A stretch of 6,931 bases of DNA from Methanobacteriota archaeon (GTDB taxonomy: Archaea > Thermoplasmatota > DTKX01 > GCA-020343715). The position numbers and the translations under genes are program-made. The stretch spans positions 1 to 6,931 of the forward strand of contig JAUVRF010000091.1 of the NCBI GenBank assembly GCA_030597775.1, written 5' to 3'. Numbering within the stretch: position 1 is the stretch's first letter; each line of letters starts with the position of its first letter. The notes beneath the pieces were generated by a model. It saw only the letters and a list, made by a program, of their open reading frames with translations. It was not told the DNA's origin and made no database searches. Shown in pieces: positions 1 through 5,780 of this stretch.

Positions 1-3000
1 AACGGCTACTGCTACTTCAACTACGAGGCGCCCGCCTCCATCGACGAGCCCGTGGAGGCCACGGTCACGGTCGTGGCCCAGCAAGGAAGCGAGCCCTACC
101 CCTCCAGCTACGAGACCACCCTGGTCACCTACCGCCTCGGGGGCGAGGTCATCGGCCCCGCCCAGGTGGTCGCCGGCGGCCCCAACGTCGACTACGTGGT
201 CCATGTCACCGCCGGCGGCGAACCCATCGACCAGGCCAGCCTGACCACAATCCTCTACGGTAAGGGCAGCATCGTCAGCAAGCAGTCCCGCACCGACGCC
301 AACGGCAACGCCAGTATTGTCTACGCACCCCCAGCCACCGGCACGGGCCAGGGCAACTTTATGATCCAGATGGGCAAACCGGGCTACGAGCGGGCCTCGG
401 TCGCCTTCTTCATCCAGATAGTGGGCAGCCTGGAGCCCCTGGTGGTGACGGTGACGTCCGACGTGGAAGATGTCCCCAGCTGGGGCAGCTGCAACCTGAC
501 GGCCTCGGTGAAGCGGGGCGAAAGCCCCGTGGCGGGGGCCACCGCGGACTGGGGCGTCACCCGGGGGTGGTTGCAGACGACCTCCAGCACCACGGGGGCC
601 AACGGCAACGCCTGGATCCAGTACACCGCCGTCGCCGATGAGGACGGGGACTGGTCGGGGGACGTGACGGTGACCGTCGACGCGGCATCGGGCCTTGACA
701 CCGCGAGCAACACCACGACCCTGCCCGTGCTCGCACGGGCTCCCGTGCTGGACACCTACCTCTTCTGCCGGTTGGACGGGGCCCAGCTCTTCCCCGGCGA
801 GCACCTCACCGTGAACGTCACCCTGTCCAACACGGGGGACGGGTCGGACTTCATCGCCGGCTTCATGGTGGACCTGGTCCTGCGGGACGGCATGGAGGCG
901 GAGTTCCTGAGGACCACCCTCATCTCTGGCCAGAGCCTCGTGGAAGGTTACACGTGGAACTCGGGCTGGAGGGTGCCCTACACCGTCCCAGCCTCCCCCG
1001 TGACGGCCAACTACACGTTGGACGTCGAGGTGGTCTCCGTGAACGGGGTCCACGTCTACCAGAGCCTCCCGGAGCCCGGGGAGGTCTCGGTCCACGCCGA
1101 GGGCAAGGACGACTGGACCATCATGGTCTACATAGCCGCCGACAACAACCTGGCTGCCATGGCCGATTACATGGTGGACATGCTGGAGAAGCAGGCCCCC
1201 CAGGGGGAGTACACCGTGCTGCTCAACTGGGAGCGGACCCGGCCCCCCGATCAGTGGCTGGACGAGGACAACAACCGGTACGTGATGAGGAGGTACGAGC
1301 TGGCCCGCGACCGCACATCCAGGAGCATCGGGTCCGAGATCGTCTACCGTCACCCGCCCCAGCCCTACAACTCCGGCCTGGGCGACAGCGTGTACGACTT
1401 CCTCGTGTGGGGCTCGTCCTACGCCCCCGCCGGCAGGTACGCCCTGGTCATGTGGGACCACGGGGGCGCCTACACGGGCATGTGCTCCGACGACCGGGAG
1501 GACGACGACATCAAGATATGGGAGCTGGGCAACGCCCTGCGGGACTTCGGGTCGGACAGGAGGAAGCTGGAGGTCCTGGCCTTCGACATGTGCCTGGAAT
1601 CCTCCCTGGAGGTGGCCGTCCGCCTCAAGGACTACGCCAGCTACATGGTAGCCTCCGAGATCACCATAAACAGGGACCTGCTGGTCCCCGAGCCCCTGGA
1701 GCTCCTCAACGCCTACTACCCCGCCTTCTCCCCCACCCCCATCCAGCTGGCCACCGACATGATCGCGGGCTTCGCTGACCGTCACGGGAACATGTTCCCC
1801 TTCGCCGTCATAGACCTGGCCCGCGTCGACGCCTTCGTCCTGGCCTGGGACGACATGGGCCAGCACATCCTGGACGCCTGGGACCCCCTGGGCGAGTGCG
1901 TCCTGGCCGCCTACATGGACGTGAACCGGATAGAGGGCCCCTACAGCGAGACGTTCTGGCTCGTGGACGCCCGGCAGTACTTCACGAGGCTCTCGGACGA
2001 GATGTCCTCCTACGTCCTCGACCCGGTGGCCCGGGAGGCCTTCTTCGCGTCCGAGGACCTGCTCGAGGCCCTGGACGACATGGTGGTCAACGGCCTCCCC
2101 GTGGAGGGCTACGACGGCGTCAACATGTTCTTCCCCCCCAACGGGGACACCTGGGCCGACCAGTTCCTGGAGTACATGAACGTCATCTCGCCCCTCCACC
2201 CCTGGTTCCTGGTCATGGACTACACCTGGAACGGCCTCCCCGAGGACGACCAGGACCCGGACATGCCCTGGCCCCCGATACCGGGCATCTTCACCTACCC
2301 CATCGACGACCCCCAGGTGCTGGAGATAGACGAGGATGACGACGGCCACTCCGAGGTCATCGAGCTGGACCTGGTGGTCGACCAGGAGAACAACACCGGC
2401 CTCGTCCAGGTGATAGTGGACCTGCTGTCGTTCGGCGCCGGCAGGGGTGGAGCCATCGAGGACCTCCACGGCAGGACGGTGTGGACCGTCCCAGCTGGCA
2501 CGAGGGAGGCCAAGCACCTGGAGCTGACCAGCCCCTCGTACGACACCAACTCCCTGGTGATAACCGTGCTGACGGAGGACGGCCAGCTGGTCCAGCGCAG
2601 GCACGTGGGCCAATTCCCCATGAACGCCACGCCGCCGGAGGGCGCGCCCCCTACCCTGGCAGTGTCGGCCTCGGCCACCGAGCTCGAGGCGGGGGGTACG
2701 GTCACGCTGACGGCCGTCGCCGGGGAAGGCCTCACCATCTGGTGGGACGTGGACCACAGGGACGGCCTGGGCATCGACGGCACCGATGCATCGATGGATG
2801 CCACCTACAGGAGGCCCGGTGCCGTGGTGGTCACCTGCATCGCCTCCGACGGCTCCCAGGTGGTGGTGGAGAGGCTGAACCTGACGGTGCAGGTGGCGTC
2901 GGGCAACAGCGACCCCGTCCCGGTGCTGGAGGCGGAGCAGACGGCGCCGCTGACGGCCACCCTGGACGCCTCCCCGTCGACGGATGCCGACGGCGACGGA

Positions 3001-3843
3001 CTGGAGTACCGGTTCACCTTCGGCGACGGGACCTGGTCAGGCTGGACGACAAGCGCCACCGTTGACCACGTGTACGCCGAGGCGGGCACCTACAACGCCT
3101 CGGTCAGGGTCCGCGACTCCCGGGGCTCGGACCCGATCAGGACATTCCTGGAGGTGACCGTCAACGATGACGCCTCCAACAGGGCACCCGAGGCGGACCT
3201 GACCCTGTCCGCCACCGACGTGGAGGAGGGTGACACCATCACCGCCGACGGGTCCGGTGCCACGGACATCGACGGGGACGTGCTGGAGTACCGGGTGGAC
3301 TGGGGCGACGGCAACGCGACGGACTGGACCGGCGCCCCCTCGGCCACCCACGCCTACATGATGGAGGGCACGTACACGGTGACCGTGGAGGTCCGTGACC
3401 CTGGAGGGCTCACGGCCACCGCCACCAGGGACGTGACGGTGGAGGCTCCCCCCGTCGTCACCAACAGGCCGCCAGTGGCATCGATATCGCTGGACGTGAG
3501 CACAGTCCCGGTGGGCGAGGAGGTGACGGCCGACTTCAGCGGCTCCGTGGACCTGGACCCGGGCGACGTTCTGGAGTACCGCATGTTCTGGGGCAACGGT
3601 GGAGACTCCGAATGGTCATTGGAGACCACGGCCACCACCACGTACGACGTGGCGGGAACATACATCGTAGAGCTCGAGGTGCGCGACAGGGACGGCCTCA
3701 TTGATACGGTGACAGCCACCCTGGAGGTCACAAGGGTCGAGAAGGACGACGGCGATGGGGACGACACGCCCGGCGCTGGTGTCGTGATGGTCGTCGTAGC
3801 CCTGGGGCTGCTGGCGGTGGTGGGAAGGCTCCGACGCAGGTGA
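1..3843 (+). CDS. Surface-anchored clostripain-family (C11) cysteine peptidase with Ig-like and PKD modules; 5' end missing
   Basis: The frame is open from base 1, so the true start and any signal peptide lie upstream; 1280 residues are visible. Modules in order (base positions): two Ig-like domains of invasin/Big type at about 145-425 and 430-735; a CARDB-like segment at about 740-1090; the peptidase at about 1108-2250; a beta-rich linker; PKD-type modules from 2641 to 3732; an Asp-rich linker; and a membrane tail. The peptidase opens with DDWTIMVYIAADNNL. It has the catalytic His in MWDHGG (codon 1459-1461) and the catalytic Cys in FDMC (codon 1591-1593), 44 codons apart, close to the spacing in characterised C11 enzymes. 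The Asp two residues before Cys matches the S1 Asp of PmC11, suggesting cleavage after Arg or Lys. It is probably an extracellular proteinase held at the cell surface. Family assignment is firm; substrate and activation are inferred. Confidence 0.93.
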   Translation, partial: NGYCYFNYEAPASIDEPVEATVTVVAQQGSEPYPSSYETTLVTYRLGGEVIGPAQVVAGGPNVDYVVHVTAGGEPIDQASLTTILYGKGSIVSKQSRTDANGNASIVYAPPATGTGQGNFMIQMGKPGYERASVAFFIQIVGSLEPLVVTVTSDVEDVPSWGSCNLTASVKRGESPVAGATADWGVTRGWLQTTSSTTGANGNAWIQYTAVADEDGDWSGDVTVTVDAASGLDTASNTTTLPVLARAPVLDTYLFCRLDGAQLFPGEHLTVNVTLSNTGDGSDFIAGFMVDLVLRDGMEAEFLRTTLISGQSLVEGYTWNSGWRVPYTVPASPVTANYTLDVEVVSVNGVHVYQSLPEPGEVSVHAEGKDDWTIMVYIAADNNLAAMADYMVDMLEKQAPQGEYTVLLNWERTRPPDQWLDEDNNRYVMRRYELARDRTSRSIGSEIVYRHPPQPYNSGLGDSVYDFLVWGSSYAPAGRYALVMWDHGGAYTGMCSDDREDDDIKIWELGNALRDFGSDRRKLEVLAFDMCLESSLEVAVRLKDYASYMVASEITINRDLLVPEPLELLNAYYPAFSPTPIQLATDMIAGFADRHGNMFPFAVIDLARVDAFVLAWDDMGQHILDAWDPLGECVLAAYMDVNRIEGPYSETFWLVDARQYFTRLSDEMSSYVLDPVAREAFFASEDLLEALDDMVVNGLPVEGYDGVNMFFPPNGDTWADQFLEYMNVISPLHPWFLVMDYTWNGLPEDDQDPDMPWPPIPGIFTYPIDDPQVLEIDEDDDGHSEVIELDLVVDQENNTGLVQVIVDLLSFGAGRGGAIEDLHGRTVWTVPAGTREAKHLELTSPSYDTNSLVITVLTEDGQLVQRRHVGQFPMNATPPEGAPPTLAVSASATELEAGGTVTLTAVAGEGLTIWWDVDHRDGLGIDGTDASMDATYRRPGAVVVTCIASDGSQVVVERLNLTVQVASGNSDPVPVLEAEQTAPLTATLDASPSTDADGDGLEYRFTFGDGTWSGWTTSATVDHVYAEAGTYNASVRVRDSRGSDPIRTFLEVTVNDDASNRAPEADLTLSATDVEEGDTITADGSGATDIDGDVLEYRVDWGDGNATDWTGAPSATHAYMMEGTYTVTVEVRDPGGLTATATRDVTVEAPPVVTNRPPVASISLDVSTVPVGEEVTADFSGSVDLDPGDVLEYRMFWGNGGDSEWSLETTATTTYDVAGTYIVELEVRDRDGLIDTVTATLEVTRVEKDDGDGDDTPGAGVVMVVVALGLLAVVGRLRRR
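2641..3732 (+). repeat. Tandem PKD-type modules in the peptidase gene (one degenerate, three clear)
   Basis: Three clear PKD repeats of about 85-90 residues lie at 2911-3165, 3178-3444 and 3463-3732. Each carries a D-G-D/P-G-D-x-LEYR core, a W/F-G-D/N-G turn, a HxY or TxYxxxGTY segment and an ending of the form VxVRD...LxVTV. Repeats two and three start with NRAP or NRPP. The DNA for the LEYR core is itself alike in all three (CTGGAGTACCG), pointing to internal duplication. A fourth, degenerate module at 2641-2898 keeps only the beta-sandwich pattern and a WWDVD strand. PKD modules are usually beta-sandwich spacers or binding domains in surface proteins and secreted proteases. Here they set the catalytic domain away from the membrane tail. 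Confidence 0.85.
3736..3840 (+). other. C-terminal PGF-CTERM-like sorting/anchor tail of the peptidase
   Basis: The last residues form a three-part tail. An acidic linker (EKDDGDGDDT) is followed by Pro-Gly at 3769-3774, then about 16 hydrophobic residues (AGVVMVVVALGLLAVVG), then a basic end, RLRRR (3826-3840), just before the stop. This layout matches archaeal PGF-CTERM signals, which archaeosortase A cleaves to leave a lipid-anchored protein. The usual Phe after PG is replaced by Ala (PGAG), so it is either a variant signal or a plain C-terminal membrane anchor. In both cases the peptidase should stay on the outer cell surface. Confidence 0.7.
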
Positions 3844-3865
3844 TGTGCTGCGCCTCGCCGCACAT
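3843..3865 (+). other. Small hairpin immediately after the peptidase stop codon
   Basis: ATGTGC (3843-3848) pairs with GCACAT (3860-3865). After one T/C mismatch, three more G-C pairs (3850-3852 with 3856-3858) leave a 3-nt loop. It starts on the last base of the TGA stop. No T-run follows directly; the nearest pyrimidine stretch is TTCTTCTC at about 3925. It could shape the 3' end of the peptidase mRNA, but archaeal terminators are normally U-rich, so it is not called a terminator. Confidence 0.3.
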
Positions 3866-3907
3866 GCGCGCGGCCTCGTTGCCAGGACAGGTGTTGGCCG
3901 TGGGGCC

Positions 3908-3916
3908 AGTATATCT
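3908..3916 (+). promoter_or_regulatory. Possible TATA box upstream of the ThDP/SSADH pair
   Basis: AGTATATCT in the intergenic region is the best match to an archaeal TATA box here. If used on the + strand, transcription would start near 3935-3942 and give a leader of about 190 nt containing the hairpins described separately. No obvious purine-rich BRE precedes it, so support is weak. A rival is the AT-rich patch at 4085-4096. Confidence 0.25.
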
Positions 3917-4038
3917 CAAAGGCGTTCTTCTCAATGGGTCCGCGCCTCTCGACTGAACATGTGGGATACCCGGCAAGGGGGCCAGATCCCCTCACTCCAC
4001 TTATGCGGATCGAGGCCGTGCAGGCTGGGACCCATCCG

Positions 4039-4055
4039 GGGCCGGGGCGCGGCCC
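4039..4055 (+). other. GC-rich 6-bp hairpin in the intergenic region
   Basis: GGGCCG (4039-4044) is an exact inverted repeat of CGGCCC (4050-4055) around a 5-nt loop. No T-run follows. Such short stems arise by chance in DNA this GC-rich. It is recorded because it would sit in the leader if transcription starts near 3940. Confidence 0.25.
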
Positions 4056-4075
4056 GTCCCCCGACACCTACAGGC

Positions 4076-4096
4076 AAAGGGGGTAACTATTACATA
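4076..4096 (+). promoter_or_regulatory. Possible proximal promoter (purine stretch plus AT-rich patch)
   Basis: AAAGGGGG (4077-4084 region) is a BRE-like purine run followed by TAACTATTACATA, the least GC-rich stretch close to the ThDP gene. A TATA box centred near 4090 would place transcription start at about 4113-4118. That gives a short leader of 10-15 nt that still includes the Shine-Dalgarno, and puts the inverted repeat at 4097-4119 over the start site. The match to a consensus TATA box is poor, so this is only a candidate. Confidence 0.3.
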
Positions 4097-4119
4097 CCGC
4101 CTATCGTCGACATAGGCGG
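4097..4119. promoter_or_regulatory. Exact 8-bp inverted repeat (operator or RNA hairpin) upstream of the ThDP gene
   Basis: CCGCCTAT (4097-4104) and ATAGGCGG (4112-4119) are perfect inverted copies separated by 7 nt (CGTCGAC). The repeat ends 9 nt before the ATG. Its right arm shares two bases with the GGGGAG ribosome binding site (4118-4123). As DNA it has the size and symmetry of an operator for a dimeric helix-turn-helix repressor. As RNA it would fold into an 8-bp hairpin that could partly hide the ribosome binding site. No regulator gene is in the window to decide between these. Confidence 0.5.
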
Positions 4120-4123
4120 GGAG
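4118..4123 (+). promoter_or_regulatory. Ribosome binding site that sets the ThDP-enzyme start at ATG 4129
   Basis: GGGGAG lies 5 nt before ATG 4129. An in-frame GTG at 4123 would overlap this site and have no Shine-Dalgarno of its own, so the ATG is preferred. The resulting N-terminus (MKVTDLFMRAIENEEV) also fits the family, where the first helix begins only a few residues in. Confidence 0.6.
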
Positions 4124-4128
4124 TGCGC

Positions 4129-5778
4129 ATGAAGGTAACAGACCTGTTTATGAGAGCCATCGAGAACGAGGAAGTCAAGTACATATTCGGCGTCCCGGGC
4201 GAGGAGATCGAGGACCTCCTCTTCTCCATCCACGATTCTGCCGTCGAGTTCGTGCCCACGCGCCACGAGCAGGGAGCCGCCTTCATGGCCAACGTCTGGG
4301 GCCGCCTGACGGGCAAGGCGGGGGTGTGCCTCGCGACCCTGGGCCCCGGCGCCACCAACCTGCTCACCGGCGTCGCCGATGCCAACCTCGACCACGCCCC
4401 GGTGGTGGCCATCACCGGACAGGGCGGCATCTCCAGGTCCCATCACGAGAGCCACCAGTACCTGGACATCGTGGGGATGTTCCGGCCGGTGACCAAGTGG
4501 AACACCGCCATCGGGCACCCATCGGTTGTGCCAGAGGTGGTGCGCAAGGCCTTCAAGGTGGCGGAGATGGAGAAGCCTGGCGCGACCCACATAGAGCTCT
4601 CGGAGGACATCGCCTCCCAGGACGCGACCGGGCTCCTCGACATGATACCGCCCCGGAGGGTGCGTAGGCCCGGACCCGACTACAAGGCCATCGCCATGAC
4701 CATGGACCTCATCCAGGAGGCGGAGCGCCCCCTGGTGCTGGCCGGCAACGGTGCGATACGCAAGCTGGCGAGCAAGCACCTCAACCTGCTGGTGGAGAGG
4801 ACCGACATCCCCGTGGTGAGCACCTACATGGGCAAGGGCGCCATCTCCGACCGGGACCCCCGGTCGCTGATGAGCACCGGCTTCGGCCCCGTGAGGGATC
4901 ACGTCATGGAGGCCATCGACCAGGCCGACCTGGTCATCACCGTCGGCTACGACGTGGCCGAGCTGGCACCCAGGAAGTGGAACCCCGACGGCAACAAGCG
5001 CATAGTGCACATCGACTTCGACCCCGCCGAGGTCTACAGCCACTACGTGCCCGACGTGGAGGTCGTCGGCGACATCTCGGGAGCCCTGTGGGAGGTGAAC
5101 CAGCGTCTCGAGAAGCAGCACAAGCACTTCGACACCGAGTGGTTCGAGGATGCGCGCCAGCACATCCTGGACGACATCAAGAGCTGGGACCTGGAGGAGG
5201 GCAAGGCCTTCACGGTGCCCGGCGTCCTCAATGTCATCCGGGATGTCCTCGGCGACGACGGCCTCCTCATCAGCGACGTGGGCGCCCACAAGATATGGAT
5301 CGCCCGGAACTACCCCACGTACCGACCCAACGGATGCATAATAAGCAACGGGCTGGCCAGCATGGGCATCTCGCTGCCGGGCGGCATCGCCGCCTCCCTG
5401 GTGGACCCCGAGCGCCAGGTGGTGGCGGCCATGGGCGACGGGGGCTTCCTCATGAACTCCCAGGAACTGGAGACGGCCAAGCGCATGGATGTCGGCTTCA
5501 CCGCCCTGGTGTTCAACGACAACAACTACGGGCTCATCAAGTGGAACCAGGAGTCCCACCGGGGCGCATCGGTCGGGGTCGAGCTGGGCAATCCAGACAT
5601 CCGGGCGTACGCCGAGACCTTCGGCGTCAAGGGGTACCGCCCCGAGAGCCTGTCCGAGCTGGGGGAGACGCTGCGCGAGACCCTGGGGTCGGGGGAGCTC
5701 GCTGTGGTCGAGGTGCCAGTGGACAACAGCGTCAACAGCGAGCTCCGGGTCAGCCTCGAGGCCCACGGGAGGCGATGA
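4129..5778 (+). CDS. ThDP-dependent 2-oxoacid decarboxylase, acetolactate-synthase-like; candidate 2-oxoglutarate decarboxylase
   Basis: The 549-residue protein is full length for the acetolactate synthase/pyruvate decarboxylase family. The N-terminal pyrimidine-binding domain (about 1-165) has FGVPGEE, the ThDP-activating Glu47 in RHEQGAAFMA, and LGPGATNLLTGVADAN. The central domain spans about 185-325. The C-terminal diphosphate-binding domain (about 365-530) has SDVGAHKIWIAR, ISNGLASMG and GDG (436-438), with NDNNYG starting at 463. Asp464 replaces the second Asn of the classical GDG-NN metal motif, as in catabolic acetolactate synthases. The combination of GAHK, VGYD...KWNP and RHEQGAAFMA resembles, from memory, the cyanobacterial enzymes first annotated IlvB and shown in Synechococcus PCC 7002 to decarboxylate 2-oxoglutarate to succinic semialdehyde. 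No ilvN or alsD is adjacent; the next gene is an SSADH-type dehydrogenase. Acetolactate synthesis remains the alternative. Confidence 0.9.
   Translation: MKVTDLFMRAIENEEVKYIFGVPGEEIEDLLFSIHDSAVEFVPTRHEQGAAFMANVWGRLTGKAGVCLATLGPGATNLLTGVADANLDHAPVVAITGQGGISRSHHESHQYLDIVGMFRPVTKWNTAIGHPSVVPEVVRKAFKVAEMEKPGATHIELSEDIASQDATGLLDMIPPRRVRRPGPDYKAIAMTMDLIQEAERPLVLAGNGAIRKLASKHLNLLVERTDIPVVSTYMGKGAISDRDPRSLMSTGFGPVRDHVMEAIDQADLVITVGYDVAELAPRKWNPDGNKRIVHIDFDPAEVYSHYVPDVEVVGDISGALWEVNQRLEKQHKHFDTEWFEDARQHILDDIKSWDLEEGKAFTVPGVLNVIRDVLGDDGLLISDVGAHKIWIARNYPTYRPNGCIISNGLASMGISLPGGIAASLVDPERQVVAAMGDGGFLMNSQELETAKRMDVGFTALVFNDNNYGLIKWNQESHRGASVGVELGNPDIRAYAETFGVKGYRPESLSELGETLRETLGSGELAVVEVPVDNSVNSELRVSLEAHGRR
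5767..5776 (+). promoter_or_regulatory. Shine-Dalgarno of the aldehyde dehydrogenase, inside the end of the ThDP gene
   Basis: GGGAGGCGAT differs at one position from the ideal complement of the archaeal 16S tail (GGAGGTGAT). GGAGG ends 8 nt before ATG 5781 but only 2 nt before ATG 5775. It therefore favours 5781 and implies translational coupling: ribosomes finishing the ThDP gene would terminate on top of this site. Confidence 0.65.
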
Positions 5779-5780
5779 GG

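Larger units (their letters stand above)
3844..4128. other. Intergenic region between the peptidase gene and the ThDP-enzyme gene
   Basis: No convincing gene is present. A 95-codon open frame on the + strand crosses most of it (from 3845), but it overlaps the ThDP gene's start region, has no clear Shine-Dalgarno and reads like GC-rich shadow sequence. I found no tRNA-like cloverleaf or T-loop. What it holds is listed separately: a hairpin after the stop codon, a TATA-like patch at 3910, a GC hairpin at 4039-4055, and an exact inverted repeat at 4097-4119. It is visibly less GC-rich than the genes at 3908-3935 and 4085-4096, where promoters would be expected. Confidence 0.6.

Noticed and set aside
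954..1778. 274-codon + strand frame inside the peptidase gene
   Set aside because: It is an Arg/Gly/Pro-rich frame-shifted reading of the C11 catalytic region, whose own frame carries the conserved motifs.
2784..2793. CGATGCATCG palindrome inside the peptidase gene
   Set aside because: A 10-bp palindrome within coding sequence, with no related copies nearby; expected by chance.
3354..4067. 237-codon - strand frame running from the PKD region into the intergenic region
   Set aside because: Mostly antisense to the last PKD repeats, Ser/Thr/Pro-rich with no known motif and no Shine-Dalgarno that stands out.
3940..4070. Possible tRNA or small structured RNA in the GC-rich part of the spacer
   Set aside because: I could find no T-loop (GTTCRA), no D-arm and no acceptor pairing on either strand; the hairpins found are short and isolated.
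4123..4128. GTG at 4123 as the start of the ThDP enzyme
   Set aside because: It overlaps the GGGGAG site and would leave no Shine-Dalgarno; ATG 4129 is correctly spaced.
3845..4132. 95-codon + strand frame in the intergenic region
   Set aside because: It overlaps the ThDP gene's ribosome binding site and start, begins 2 nt after the peptidase stop without a clear Shine-Dalgarno, and its Arg/Gly/Pro-rich sequence resembles no protein I know.
4090..5766. 558-codon open frame on the - strand covering the whole ThDP gene
   Set aside because: It mirrors a clearly conserved + strand enzyme; its translation is low-complexity (H, V, G, D rich) with no recognisable domain, as expected for the antisense of GC-rich coding DNA.
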